From Eumeta japonica (lineage: Eukaryota; Arthropoda; Insecta; Lepidoptera; Psychidae), in NCBI GenBank assembly GCA_005406025.1, contig BGZK01000701.1:62001-126000 (forward strand): a DNA stretch of 64,000 nt. Direction: 5' to 3'. Below, piece after piece: positions 47,472 through 61,069 of this stretch. How positions within the stretch are numbered: the stretch's first letter is position 1; every line of letters begins with the position of its first letter. The notes beneath the pieces are model-generated. The model was not told where the DNA came from, did no database searches, and saw only the letters and a program-made list of their open reading frames with translations. The translations under genes were made by a program, and so were the position numbers.

Positions 47472-48009
47472 CCTTGCTCGTTCTTTGTAATGGAAATGAA
47501 ATCGTAGATGCATTAACATCTTAGCGTATTAGCACTACACATATTCACACATCAAAAGTAGTGCAAATGATAGACTCCTTTTTGTTTAATGGCCCATAAA
47601 TAACTTTTTCATTTGTTTTATTTATTATATTTTTGTTGGCAGTTCAAGCCGCCTTAGTTATCAAAGTAAATATTTTAGGTGATTAATCTATTCATGGACT
47701 TTATGATCTAGCAAAAAAGCAGTAAATGAATAACCTATTCATGTCAACTTACGAATTACAGTAATCCACATGCCAGGTTGCTAACATGTTCATTCGCCGT
47801 AATCAGCGAGTGCTAGTGGAGCGATAGAAGAGTAAGTCAGTAGTCGATCGGAATCGTCAAATATAATCCAATGTAAGTGAGTTTTCCTCGCGCCAACTAA
47901 ATAGCCCTTTATGTGTAACTTTCAGTCACGATTCATGCGCGTGAGATGTAAATAATGGAATACGTGACTGGAAGCCGGAGTGCGGGGTAACGATATTAAT
48001 GTCTTAATC

Positions 48010-48335
48010 TTGGAAATTTATTCATTGCGCCGGGCGTGAGCGCGGGCGCGGCACACGTCACGGGCGGCGGCGGCGCGCCCGCCCAATCAATTAGCGCGCA
48101 AACAGCCCCGCCCGCGACACACTATACGTTTGACCTGGCCATTCTCTCATTACTTATGACTCGGCCACCGGCCGGCGGCTACACGATCTTACACTAACCT
48201 TATTTATAGCCGTTGTCTTATTCGACCTCGGCGGACCGCGCCCGCCCGGGTGACGTGCTCCGAGGAAACTGATTGTAGCGTTTGTCACGAGCGACCCGCG
48301 TGACGTCGCTCGCCGGTGTGAGCCAATCAATTTTT
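48010..48335. promoter_or_regulatory. CpG-rich island with AT cores
   Basis: GC lobes (48030-48090, 48105-48120, 48160-48180, 48225-48310) alternate with CCCAATCAATTAGCGCGC, CATTACTTATGACTCGG and GAGCCAATCAATTTTTC. The two CCAATCAATT motifs are about 230 bp apart. No coding frame was supported. It resembles a promoter or enhancer with CCAAT/homeodomain sites. Confidence 0.4.
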
Positions 48336-49654
48336 CTTTACTGTGGCGCAACTACATAATCATTTTGGAAATCGAATTAATTTATAAATTTAACTTTATG
48401 ATTTTATAATTAGCTTTCAAATGGTTCCACCCGCGTGGTCATAGAATGAATTTCTGCATCTTCTTAATCAAGAAGATAATTTCCTTCTTTATTTCTACAT
48501 ATTTAAGGAAAATCGTTCTAGTTTTTCTTTTGTGCATAAACAATATTCGTATAATAAGGATTAAAACTTTATTCAAGAATTAACCTGTAGGTGAATATAG
48601 TAATATACATTACATATCAAAAAGAGATGGATAGGCACTTGTTCAAATAGCGATTATATTATCTAACCAATTATCCAGCTATAATATCCCTGTCCTTGAT
48701 TTTGCTACATGAGTGAACTTCGTCGACGTCATTATGGCTAAATTTAAGATGTCATTTGCGCGTGACCTTGTATGCGCGTAATAAATCTTCACACTTATGT
48801 AATTCCCTAACGCGCCAAAAGAAGTATACTGAAATACATTTTCATAAGGTATTCAGTTTTGTGCAAGGTATGAAAAGCTTGTTAAAACATAATAGTACAA
48901 ACCACCGTTCTACATTCATATTGCTTCATTAAGCAATTCGTGTAGTAGTGACCTTATTTCTTACAACTGATATTACTTATCTATATTTAGAGACGTCAGT
49001 TACAGATTAAAATACGCTAACTTTACAAATAACAAACAAACAGAGGTAAACATGCGAGAGTAACATCACAAATAACCGGCATATTCTATGTACTCGTATG
49101 ATAAAATTGAAAGTTTAAAATTTTTGAATTTTTTTTTATATGTTGAACGCAAATCAAATAAGCTCTAACGAATTATCCCTTTCAGAATTCAACATAAATA
49201 AAAGAATTAGTGACATGAAAAGAACTACTTAAATATATAAAATACTTTTCACCGCTTCAACTATTACAAAACACTTTTTCAATGCCATCAACCCAGCGAA
49301 AAACCTTCATTCCCAAAATTTCTGACAACAAAAGGAGCATTTTATTTTCTCTTCACTCCTTTTTATTATTGCTCCTTTGATGGTAATATTTTTAAACGTC
49401 TAATTACAAATACGAGTTCTTCGAAGTTTATGAAAGTGATTTGCATTTTGTGCTCCTAAATTAAAAATTAAGAAGTATTTTTAATGAACATCATGAACCT
49501 CGTAGTAGGTAGGTGCCTGAATGTTTTAGCTTTTTATGTAATTCGAGTCCGGCGTGAGCCGTGGAAGCAACAAAAAAAAATACACGGACGTATTTTTCAT
49601 GTTTGATTCTAATTAAAAACTCAAAATATTGTTTTTAGAAGGGTAAATGAGTTA

Positions 49655-49745
49655 AAATACCGACCAAGCGCGACGCATAATCTTGTGGGAACGGTATCGT
49701 AGTACAAATCATTGCATTAGTCTTCGGTGAAATTAATTAATAACA
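49655..49745 (+). repeat. Dispersed repeat fragment paired with 11520-11600
   Basis: TTGTGGGAACGGTATCGTAG then ACAAATCATTGC and CTTCGGTGAAATTAATT is similar to 11520-11600. Confidence 0.4.
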
Positions 49746-49749
49746 TTTT

Positions 49750-52400
49750 ATATACATCTCATCTACACAATCAGGAATTTAAAAACTTATGGTCTTCCTA
49801 TTGACACTATATAAAAATCTACATATAAAAATTAGCTTGACGGATTCATTACTTATTTTTTTGTTTCTTAGCCTTAATATTTATTAGGTAAAATAATAAT
49901 TAGGAAAAATCCAAAATAACAGACGAAAAATCGAAAAAACTAGAAACAGACAATTTCGTATGAGTGTGCGCTTACACCAATGTGAATTGTATTTCGACAA
50001 TAAGCATTCATTGCCATTTCGGATTGCTTTTAATAAATGCCGTTCATGGCGAACCTATTCTTTGACAGCTGCGTCATACATAACGGTTGTTATTTTGTTT
50101 GTTAGATGGAAGTTTAAAATCGTTTCAGTATTTAACGCATAAAATTTTGAAAACTATAAGGAAACTATTAAAAAATATGGTGACATGAACAAAGGAATTA
50201 ATTGTTTGACAGCGATAAAGTTGAATATTAGAAACTGACATAGATCACACAGATGCTTGGGTTCGAGAAATTTTATCGCGTGATTAGAACGTTAAAGGTC
50301 GCATATTCTCTGATCTATTCGAGAGAAACCTTTTGGTTCACACAAACTAAGTCGATTTAGTCTATTCAGCAACCATCAAAAAATTTACAAATTGCTTGCC
50401 CTACACAACGTTCGGGTACATTGAAAATGAGCTCAAAAAGAAAAGGGATTAAAATTAAAATAATAAAACAAAAATAAACACAAATTGTTTTTACTTTAAA
50501 AAACATTTTTGATAATACTGAAAAAATATGTTGTTATGTAAAAATTAATGTTTTCAGTTAAATTAAACCAATGTCAGTATTCACGTTCACACTCGACACA
50601 AGTCGTAAGTCATCAAAGAGCTGTGTATAAAAAAAAACATTATTCCATTATTGAAAATAGCGAAAATGGTCATTATTTTCCAAAAATTAAAATAAACACT
50701 CAAGATATTTAGTCACTTTTCAATATCAAATAAAAAATTAAAAATATTTAAACAGATTTAAAAGTGCCCTTTACGAACCCCTTAAAAACATTCATTTTAG
50801 AGGTTTTTGCAATTTTCTCAAAAATACAATTTTTTTTTTATGTCATATAGTCCTTGTCTGTACAAATCTTTTGACCTCTTAATTGTTCACTCAGACTCAG
50901 AGCTCACGCCGTCAAAGCGAATTTGCATTTTCGCTGAAAAGAGGCTCCTACTGAGGCGACCGAAAAAACATTTTCATGATTAAAATTATTATTAATATTA
51001 TAGTTTTTGGCAGCAATTATGGTAAGTACCATATGATGCACAACGCTGAATTAAGACCTAAGACCTAATGTAACGCGCTACCCTATACATAATGCGCATT
51101 TTTTCAGTAATGCCAAATTCTCAAAAATAACAATTATTGCTTAATCTTAGAATCGAAATTGTACTTAAAATAGCTTCTGTTGTACATATCACATTTATTT
51201 GTAAAATTGTATGCAAGTATAATATGAGTTTAAAAGTTTTTATAAACAATGCCTTCATAAGGAACTACAAAAGTATCATTAAATATCCTCCTATGTTTCC
51301 GGATATAGGCTCAAACGATTTATTTATCGAAACGATAATATAATTTCATATCCCAGATCCTTTTTACCAAAACTTTAATGTTTCAAAGGGTTTAGAGAAA
51401 TTTGAGTTTCGTAGAAAAGAGTAAAAAAAGCATGTCGAATATTTATATGCATAATTATTTTATTTTAAATAAGTTACTAACTTTTTTCAAAAAGATATAA
51501 TGTTATAGTATTGCAGCTATTTCAATAACGCATCTTTTGATAGAATTTTCAATTCTCTATCTTAATAATTGAGGACTCTAGACCCTTGTCGCACTTTTAT
51601 TGAAAACGGCTACCCTTATAAAGCGATCGAAAAACCTTTTTAGTATTAAAAATATTATTTTCATTCCTTTATAGCACATTTAATATTTTCTATAAAAAAA
51701 TCTTTATTTATTTTAATTATTATTTTTCCAAAACAAAGACAATTTGTATGTACCGTCTTTATATTTATTTATTTCTCATATTTATATATATCATATACCG
51801 TCGCATGCGAGTGAACAAAAACATTCTTCAAAGATAAAAGGGCATAAAGTGGCGATAAGGAAATATAAACTATGCATACATATACATAAACGAAAGTCTC
51901 TTTATATTTTTATCGTATATGTATGGCCAAATTATCCATCGGATTACAATCGGTTCGGTAAAATGTTGTATGTCTACCCTGGACTCGAAAAAGAAACCAG
52001 GATTGAAATTGACAGCCAGATCGATGGATACAAAAGACTAAACTAATCACTATATGTCCATGCGGGCGGAATCGGGGCCGTATACTATATTCATTCTACC
52101 TACCAAACTGAGAACAACTCTCACTACCAAGGTCTGCAGGTCTAGCTAGTAGTAAATAAAGTTTAGAAGTAAATTACAATAATAATTTTGATTTATTATA
52201 TTTTGTTATGAGACCTACATGGATTTATTGTTGGAAAAAAATCTTTCAAAAATTAAAATGTAAGTGTGGGTTAAATATTGCCCAAAAAGACAAAGTTTCG
52301 TTGTATCGGTCGGAAAAAGAGAATTATTTTCAGTATTTGAAAAAATTTATACTGTATTCAAGTAATTATTAACAGATAAACGAACCTTTATATATTAAAC
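49750..52400. other. AT-rich non-coding stretch
   Basis: Low-complexity AT DNA with small spurious frames. 51950-52060 contains GACTCGAAAAAGAAACCAGG-type motifs reminiscent of the GACCGG repeat, too eroded to delimit. Confidence 0.5.
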
Positions 52401-52559
52401 AAAATGAATATTCTAAAATAAAATGATTTTGAATGGGTATAAACCTCAGTAGCGGGGTGATTAAAAATATACCAAAAAAAAAAACCATTTTATATGTATT
52501 AGGGGAAAGTGGTGATGGAGGGTGATTGGACCATTGGAACTCTCACGCCTAGTTTTGTG

Positions 52560-52770
52560 CAAAAAATCCGTCATTTTCATTTTTTATAATTTTAATTTAT
52601 CCTGTATTGATACAAGAGTCACCAAGACAAATCTAAAGACATATAACTCATCGAAATCGGTTTGCCAGTTTATTAGTTACGAAGGAACAAAAAAAAACAG
52701 ATGTACGTACATACATACATACACGTCGAACACGTCACCCTCCTTTTGGCCTTCTTCGCAGTAGGGTAAA
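52560..52770 (+). repeat. Dispersed repeat fragment with (CATA)n
   Basis: AACTCATCGAAATCGGTTTG, CAGTTTATTAGTTACGAAGG, a short CATACATACATA run and CACCCTCCTTTTGGCCTTCTTCG. This block order (TCATCGAAATCGGTT ... ACATACATACATA ... CCTTTTGG) is common in lepidopteran retroelement 3' ends. Confidence 0.45.
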
Positions 52771-53546
52771 AAGGCATCAAAATGTTTTCATTTTGTGTCA
52801 AGAGGATGAAAATATACTTTGACCTTTTCGAGATTCACAATTTTTTGAGATTCGCGCGAAAGCATAGCAACTCCATTTATGCGTATCTAATTGGCTTAAG
52901 AGACTTACAGTAGAAGACAAAAGTTTGAATGTTGAACCATAGTCCATGGATTGTCTCTTTTTGAAGAAAGAACGCTTATTCATATGATGTGCCGGAACAA
53001 TAGATCAGAACATAGAGTCAGTAAATTTCTCCAGACATATTTAAAGAAAATGTCGATTAACCAAGAATAGAGATGTACAAGCAATTTGTTCAAAGACAAT
53101 AGGCGATCGCCATTGACATCGGATCGCAATGTCAGACGAGAAATTGATATTTAGTTTAAGTTACTTATATTCTAAAAAATGTCGGGTACTCAATAAAGGA
53201 CGAGATGATTTAATTTAATGAGATGATTCATAAGGAAAAATTGATATAAAGTGATTAATAAGCATGTGCTAAACTTGAGAAGGAATCGTATATTTTGAGC
53301 TGGTTTCAGTTATTGATTCGGACCTGCATATTACTGCTGATTTGATGTAATTCAAACAATATTAAAAGAAAAAACTCGTTGTTAGTGAATCGGACAACAG
53401 AATTGTTTTAATACAATGGGGTGTTTGCGGATAGAGATGATATTTGGCAAAATATAAATTGAGCAATTAATAATTGTAGTATAATGTCCATATTAGATAA
53501 TAGTAAATTTTAAAGTTGTTAATGTACTTTGATTTCAAATTAAAAA

Positions 53547-53585
53547 CTTGCTGTATGTTTAAACATAATTTAAACATACAACAAG
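53547..53585. repeat. 17-bp hairpin with one mismatch
   Basis: CTTGCTGTATGTTTAAA pairs with TTTAAACATACAACAAG except for one position; the loop is CATAA. Confidence 0.7.
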
Positions 53586-53589
53586 CTTG

Positions 53590-56500
53590 GAAAAAAATAA
53601 GTACGTATCGGTAGTGTGTAATATTATATAAATTATTTCAAGCTAACTTGGCTCCCTCTCATAACTAAAAAGGTAACTATCTATTCATATACAATTTTAC
53701 ATGGCCAATAAGGCCCCCCTGAAGATTTAAAATCGAGAAAGCTATTGTAGTTCTGGAGTTACTAAGATAAAACAGTTATTTTTGTCGTTCACCGATTTAG
53801 TCGCTCATCTAAAAGCTAGATAATTTCTAGTTGAATTAGAAAGTAGAATTTTGGCATCAACACAAACAGAGGAAAAATCTGAAAACAACAAAATATCGAT
53901 GTTTGATGTCGATAAAGTTATGTGTGTAGTAAATTTCAAGCGCAGATTATTACTTAATAATACAGACAATCGATCTATCAAAATTAAATAAACACAGACT
54001 TAAACAAGACACAAATAGATGAATGTCAGAAATAGAAAAACAAAATCGGGATGCTAACCATACCATAGCAAGAAAAATAAGAATCATATTTAGCTGCAAT
54101 ATAACATATGAACTTACAACACACAAAGTTTAAGTTTCAGATAGAGAATAATACATATGTTCATGGGGAAAACTTGGCTATTTGTTTAGCATATGCTATA
54201 AGAATGCACAAATAAGAGAGCTTTAGTCTTGACAGCGCCATTGATATAGGTTCCTCAATATTCAATAATGGGCGGAGTGTATGTTGCTCTGAGTCAGGAC
54301 CATGAACAGTGTTTACTTTAAAAGCTCAGATCTAAGCTAAATAAAAGCTTAAGAAAGCTCCGTAATAGAATAAAACAGTCAGTCTTCTAACAATAAACTG
54401 CTTCAACGTGGAAATTTCATTGATAAGCAGAAAAAGCATCAAAAAATTCTAAGCTATGTGCTTCGACTTTTCCACCGTTAGAAAAAATATAGAAATTTAT
54501 AATGAAAAGATAACTGTGTAGCGTTAACGCAAGAAAAAACATTAAAGGTTATTTACATAAATTAATATACCAGTGAAAGCACGGATACAAATCAGTTAAA
54601 TTTGCTAATATCAAAAAAATATAACAATTGTTTTTCAAAATCAATTGAAGATCGATGTACATTCGTATAGCTATGATTTAAGAAACTACTATGGGATTTG
54701 GCACCCGCTCAGATCTCAACTCTTTTATCGGCGACGCCGAGAGCTCCGAACGTCGTTTATATCGAACTTGGCTCCCTTTTCACATTTACGTTTTTGGTGG
54801 GATGTGAAAAATTCTTTATATAAAAACTAACGAGAAGCACGCTGTCTTTGAACTTATTTACTTGTCTTAAAGTATTAATGTCAATACGTTAGTATTTCCT
54901 GTCAAGCTTTCGCGACCCTATTACACGGAGGTTGCATCGATATGAGATGAAACCTACCATATGCTCACTGTGTATAGTTCACAACAGCCAACAAGTCCAT
55001 ACTGTTAGTATGGAGTCGTTAGTGTCAAAAATTGTAATTGTATTTTCTTTCCGAGTGTGAAAGAAACTTGAAATGAGGGCGGAGCTCAAAAATACTGATC
55101 AACAACGATGACCAATAATGAAGTTGATATCGCATGAAAACGAATTAATTGTGATAAGAAATTACATGGGACAAAATTTGTACTGGTGAGATGAGTACTA
55201 ACATACGAGTGAAATACTAAAATTTATACTTGTATGTCTGACTGTTTTTTGGAAAACTTGTACTATTTGCGAAGCAAACGGATATTCAAAAACGACAGCT
55301 TATACAATTGATGAGTAAAATTTTATCAAAATTTGATAGAAGACCATTGAAAACCTTTTATGCTATTTTCAAAGAAAAAAACATTGATTGTGTAATAAAT
55401 GACAAAAATTTGAATAGAAATGATAAGAAAAGAAGATAGAAACAGTGGAAGACAAGTTTTTCGACAAATGCATGGCAGTTACTACAGATTGGTATTATAA
55501 CATTTGATTGCCCCGTGTATTCTGTTCAGTCTTCTGGACAATCTTTGTAAAGTAGTTTAGTCAGAGTTTTACTTTGCTACGATAATGGGTCTCAATATTA
55601 CTTAACAACATTATTTTTGACTACTTCAAATCACGGAACTTATGGTGAATACAGTCCAGACCTATTAGTTCATGATATCATTTTGCTTCTCAAAATTAAG
55701 TAAAATTTTGTGTTATACGGTTTATAAATTCGAAAGCAGCAGTGACTATTATAGAAAATCTACTTACATGACTTCTAAAATATTGTTTTTGCAATGATTG
55801 TAAAGAATAGATAAGCATATCGATAGTATAAAACGATATTTAAGTAATAAAATCATTACAAGAGATACGTGTTATGGTTTGTTATACTTGAGAGAGTTTA
55901 GGTATATTTATTTGTCACGTTAAACTCATTTTGCATATCCCTTTACAAGATTTTTCGATGTAGAATATTTATTTGATCATTAATTTTTAGGACTTATATT
56001 GCTTCTCACGTAGTACCATATAAAAGCAATAAATTTACATCAGCAACATAAATAGTGAATTAAGAATGATGTATGGAGCCGAGGGTGTGTTTGTTCGGGC
56101 ATAGAATCGAATCACAACAGAATTATCGTGTAAAATAAAATTTCTAACGAGATAGTAGATAATCAAAATAATTTTTTTTGGTTATTGAAATTATACTGCT
56201 CTGAAGTACTTCGATGAACAGATCACAATTTATACTCTATGTATATACTGTCTATATACTAAAAGTAATTTTAGATTGTGACGAAATTGTGCTTACCGAT
56301 ATAACGCATAATCTGGTTATGATCACATTAATATCGGTCGGAAGGTACCCAAGCGTGTAGAGTATACAGTTCTAAATGACATGTACTATCCTCGCTCCAA
56401 TGTACACTAGTGATAAATTCAAATATGACAATAGGCGGCTATAGCCTTTATGACAACGAGTGTATAGTAAATTACTGAAATAGCATATGTTTAAGGACTT

Positions 56501-57715
56501 AACAGGTTCCGTTGCTGCATTTAAGTATGGAAGCTTAATCCGCTTGCGTGTGGTATCTGATTCAGTTAGTTGTTCAATTAACGCTTATGAGCCAATACCA
56601 AATGTTATGAACATGACAGATATTGAATTATAATAAACATAAATGTTTATGTAACCAAATTTCTGAAGGCTAATATTTTACATAGTTAATTTATGTTTAT
56701 AAAAAATATTTATGTATATTTATTTATGTATTGTGAAAATTAATTTTCTATCAAGATTTAAGGTTATATTTATGTAAGTGTCCTGTTTTATGAGTAAAAT
56801 TATATATTTCAAGGCACAGAACATAGTACATACTACATAAACTCTCGATTTTGCAGAAATAATTTGAAATCTACCAAAAAGAAAATTTTTATTGTACAAG
56901 CAAGTAAATTTAAAGATTATCTTAAATCACGCCAAAGACGTCTCACTCCTCATACATGGGTTTCCTTATCAGGTTTTAAATAAAATATTGTAAAAATTTA
57001 ATTTTCATTGTTATAAAATATTGAATATGTATTTATAGAAAATAACCAATAGTGGAGTTTATTCTGAGCTCACACTTGAGACCTGTGACAGGTTTCGCGG
57101 CGTCATGTTTGTAAATTTAACGCGATGAAAGCAATTTGTCACAGTCACTAGGCTTGAATAACGTATTATTTTTATTATTAAGAGCTATCCATAGACGACG
57201 CAAAATCGGGCTTTTGACTGGAGAAGTTAACCTTATTTTCGTCAAGTAACAAAATTAATGAATTCCACTTCTACATTTTTGTTGGTCTGGCTGCTTACCT
57301 CGAACCAACCTAAGTAACTACTAAAATGTTTTCAATTTCCACTAGAAAACAATTTGTCTTACAAAGATTGGATTAGTCAAGTTTTTTGCTATTTTCGACA
57401 AAACATTATAAAAACATATTCTATGAGAACTGATTGAAAACTTTCGGTTTGTGTAATCGTTACTAATGAGGTCGATGTAGGAGCGGGATTGCAATGAGAT
57501 TCAGTTTAGAAAATTCTATTAATATTTTATACGAATTAAAATTTATTTAATGATTCTGACAAAGCGAACTCATTACTTATTAACAAATAGCTATATACAT
57601 TTTAAATTAAAGTCTTTCAAAAATATCAATTAACAAAGACAATTACAAGTTCACCATATCACGTTTAATTCAAGACGATAATTGAATACGAGAAAAAAAT
57701 AAAATAAATAAAATT
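53590..57715. other. Long repeat-poor AT-rich stretch
   Basis: I see no LINE motif, tRNA, exon or GC island. A small GC-moderate block at 54705-54790 (GCACCCGCTCAGATCTCAAC ... GAGAGCTCCGAACGTCG) has coding-like composition but an unrecognised product. Confidence 0.45.
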
Positions 57716-57720
57716 GGATT

Positions 57721-57787
57721 AGTATACTTAAGCGTAGATGGACGATCAGGGACATACCCTGATCGTCCAACTAGACATAAGTATACT
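57721..57787 (+). ncRNA. Candidate pre-miRNA-like hairpin
   Basis: The inner stem TGGACGATCAGGG/CCCTGATCGTCCA (57739-57751 with 57757-57769) and outer stem AGTATACTTA/TAAGTATACT (57721-57730 with 57778-57787) are separated by an unpaired 8-nt internal loop on each side; the terminal loop is ACATA. A 67-nt structure of this type could be a small-RNA precursor, but the large internal loop argues against a classical miRNA. Confidence 0.35.
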
Positions 57788-57789
57788 CT

Positions 57790-57822
57790 CACCATACACA
57801 CATGTGTAATATGTGTATGGTG
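57790..57822. repeat. 11-bp hairpin adjoining 57721-57787
   Basis: CACCATACACA and TGTGTATGGTG are perfect reverse complements with an 11-nt loop. It begins 3 bp after the preceding hairpin. Confidence 0.7.
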
Positions 57823-57897
57823 GAGGTGTTCGAATGTGAGTAAATTACTTCTCCATATCTAGTGTTTTGGTATAAGGACAAACATTTGCGTACAATA

Positions 57898-58197
57898 TTA
57901 ATAAACATACCGAGATTGAGAAAATAATATGCCTAGATCCTTAGAAATCATTTTGTACGTATGCACAATCCTATGTAGGACTAAATGTTTAGGGTAATTT
58001 GTTTGCGCCGCGCCAGCATCCAAAGAGCGCATATGCCTCGTTTGAACACTGCTCGCCCACAAAACTATCCGTGCTGTCGGTTTGGGACAATTCACTGTTG
58101 AGTTCATCACATCATGTAACAGCGTCATCTCGGCAATAGTACGCCGGTCCTCGAGAGACAACAGGCGAAATAAGTCGAGTCTATTGGCTTGATTTCC
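57898..58197 (-). mobile_element. LINE reverse-transcriptase C-terminal relic
   Basis: The minus frame reads RLDLFRLLSLEDRRTIAEMT, then LLHDVMNSTVNCP, AAQTNYPKHLVLHRIVHTYK and LGILFSQS. This is the typical post-RT segment L-x-x-R-R-x-x-x-D/E-x-x-x-L-H-x-x-x-N ... C-P ... T-N-Y of jockey/CR1-like LINE proteins. It is open for about 95 codons, less eroded than other fragments. No catalytic box was found within the fragment. Confidence 0.65.
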
Positions 58198-58819
58198 CTC
58201 TCGGCCAAGGCGACAATTTAAACGACACGTGTAAAATTACTTTGCACTGACTCCGATAGGCCACATGTGTCACGTTACAATCTACCTATATTAATTTTGC
58301 AAAGCTCACGAATTTATTTGTTTGTTTCAGAGTGCTAGTCTAGCAGGAGCTGCTAAATCTATTTTAAAAAAATGTGCTAGATAGTTGATTTATTAAGGTA
58401 GAACAAAGATAATTTATTTCTCTCCTGTTACCTTTTCTAATCGTGTGATTTATTTAATGTTTATTTAATAAGATGAAATTGGTTATCCCATCGTATATGT
58501 AAACCAAATTGGGCAGGTGTAACTCTAATGTGAATGATAACTACGGGGCACAGCTCCTTTATTTATATAATTGATATTTATCTAACCCTAGATGTATACA
58601 TTGTTCTATAAAAAAGGTTTATTGGTATTTTGAATAACCTCAATAATAATGTAATACGTTAAAAAGGAATGATTTATGGAAACCCCTATCCATGCGTGGT
58701 GTGAGTAGCGGATTGATATAACAAATTGGTAAAGGTACTTCAACTTTTAAAACAGAGGCGCCAGTGTCTGCCTTAGAAGAAACGAAGTTGAACATTGAAT
58801 ATTAGTTTGACATATGCAT

Positions 58820-59690
58820 AGGTGTTGGACAGTAGCGTCACCGTGGCTATTCTACCTACTCATAGACGGCTGTCTGTACGATTTCAGAAACTATGTCTAT
58901 CCATGTAAGGATGGATAAGCTGTCTGTCGAATATCCTCTATACGCCGACGACCAAGTAATCCTCTCATCATCATTGTAGGAATTGTAAGCGATAGTTACT
59001 TGATTGATAAACGATTCTGTTAGGAAAGGAGTGTGAAAATAAACTGAGACTATAATTATGGTGTGAGAAAGAAGCAAAAATGACCGAATACCATAAATGT
59101 AGAGAAGTTGAGAGAGTTGAACAAGTGAAAGTGTTTGTCTGCTTGGATAGTTTTCTTACAAATGACGGTAAAAATGTTTCACATCAAGGGTGTTTAGCTA
59201 TAGATAATAGAGTTCTGGTCCCTACCCTTATATATATATATATATATATATTCTGTAGCAAAATTTCGGTAAGCATAAGAAGCACGAAAGTAAAATCAAT
59301 GTAGTGGAGAGGCGGTTTCTGCGTAGTATATGTGGAATGTCTTTAAAATGTAGATGGAACAGTGTGATTTATATGAAAATGTAGTAGGTAATTAGAGTAG
59401 AAAAAGTATGTTGGGGTGGTTTGGGCATTTGGAAAGGTAATACTGGCAAAAAAACGATAGAGCGAATGTGTGTGATGAAATTCGGATAAGGGTTACTTTC
59501 GAAAATCTAATGCACAAAAAGTTATAGGCATATAAAAGAAGAGTCAAATTATGAGACTACGAAATTCACGAATGTGCATGAAATGATTGAAGTAAGAAAG
59601 TATGCAAGTATCGTACTTTGTGGAAGATACAACACCTGTCGTCTCTGCCTGCTTTTCCAAAAAAATGGAGGTGAGTATATAAATAAATAA
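58820..59690 (+). mobile_element. LINE family A, reverse-transcriptase to C-terminus relic
   Basis: The plus strand, with stops and frameshifts, gives RMDKLSVEYPLYADDQVIL (YADD catalytic box, 58941-58952), then in another frame RVEQVKVFVCLDSFLTNDGK and NRVLVPTLIY, then KHESKINVVERRFLRSICGM, LGWFGHLER and a decayed C terminus. It covers about 290 codons of the RT palm/thumb and C-terminal region. It is the longest of three pieces of this family (others at 2434-2532 and 29838-29987). A (TA)n tract (59229-59251) has expanded inside the coding part. Confidence 0.85.
59229..59251. repeat. (TA)n microsatellite inside LINE relic
   Basis: A pure TA run located where the family encodes P-T-L-x-Y; it creates an IYIYIYI frame. 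Confidence 0.9.
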
Positions 59691-60469
59691 TGATAATAAC
59701 ACTAATATAATTACAAGCTGACTTGATGCATTATTATTTCTGTCTGTTCCGTGTTGATATAGTTTGCTTCAAATAAGCAAGCAGTATCAATCGAATTAAC
59801 TAACCACGGAAAAATTGTTCGCACGAACTCGAAATCGAAAAAACTCTATTTTCAACATAGTAATTTAATGATTGTGGTCAAATAAACAGTTTTTGCTTCT
59901 TTAGAAAATCCTTTATTTTTTTAGCTACAAGTAACTAAAATTGAGAAACGACAAACTATGGGGGAAAAAATATTGCGCGCATGAGTGTGTATGCGCGTAA
60001 GAAATGAAACTAATTTGGGTTATTCCTATTGAATACGTATAATGTATAATTATTTTTATTAACAATTTAACATATTTTCATAAACAACAACTATATCGAA
60101 ATTTAACTAAAGTATTTTTTATTCATCTGGTGAATAAAACTTACCATAACAAAACTTTCAATTACAATGGAAATTTCCGTGAATATTTAAATCATTCTTA
60201 ATTTTATTATTATTAAATATTTATGACAATAAAGATGTATGTAAAAAAATTCAAGCACGTGTTTTTACTATTTCGATATTGTTGTTCATTTTTCGTCTGT
60301 TAAGACTATATTATTTAATTAAAGTTCTGCCTATGATTTGTATGCGTCCAATTTCTAACAACAGCTTCATTTATTGATTCTTTGGCGTACTACGCCGTGA
60401 TGACTGTCTCACTGAGGTAAATATTCCAAAACTTCTGTGAGCGTCTATTAAATCTCAATTAATATTCCA

Positions 60470-60600
60470 TGCGCCCTTTTTGATGAAATAAGGGTCTATA
60501 TGTTGTCCCGAATAATGCTCATGTTACCCGTGAAAACCCCATGCAAATTGTTCCAGCAGTTTTGGAAATTATTGTCAGCAGACAGTGTTTGTTTTAAAAA
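60470..60600 (+). repeat. Dispersed repeat fragment
   Basis: AAGGGTCTATATGTTGTCCC, CCCCATGCAAATTGTTCCAG and CAGTTTTGGAAATTATTGTC follow the 'address-like' order of a frequent lepidopteran element whose core reads 'CCATGCAAA...TCCGTTCAGCAGTTTTGG'. The following frame (60601-60894) is hydrophobic and unrecognised. Confidence 0.45.
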
Positions 60601-61069
60601 ATGGTCTTATTATATTCTGTGACACTCACAATATCACTCGCATTCAGTGTATGTGAATTATATTCAACGAACAGACACGACGATTTTACAATTTTATTAT
60701 GGAATAGATTCGACAGACTGAATTTTTTTCTCATATTACTGAGCGTCAACACAATTTCAGCTTATTCTATTTGGTCAATTTCAAAAAAGGCGTTCGTGAT
60801 TCGTTTTTTTTTTCGTTATTCTGCAATTGGGGTCTTTTCGTGGTCGGTCACCTCAATTTTTGGAGCCGCTTTCGAGGGATACTACGTCGTCTAAAACATG
60901 TTATCCCCACGGAAAATGGCAAATTTCAGATATTATGTTTATCGACACAATATTTACTGTCGTCTTAAGGGTAGATTTTATATGTAGAGCATTAGATCGG
61001 GGTTCCGACCATCATTATTTATAAGCACTCGGGATAGCCGAAATTTGAATTCGCACATAGATATCGAGT

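Noticed and set aside
53590..57715. Endogenous viral or DNA-transposon gene
   Set aside because: Several short coding-looking bits were inspected; none assembled into a recognisable protein.
60601..60894. 97-aa hydrophobic frame
   Set aside because: T-rich plus strand gives Phe/Leu/Ser codons; it follows a repeat fragment and overlaps two other frames.
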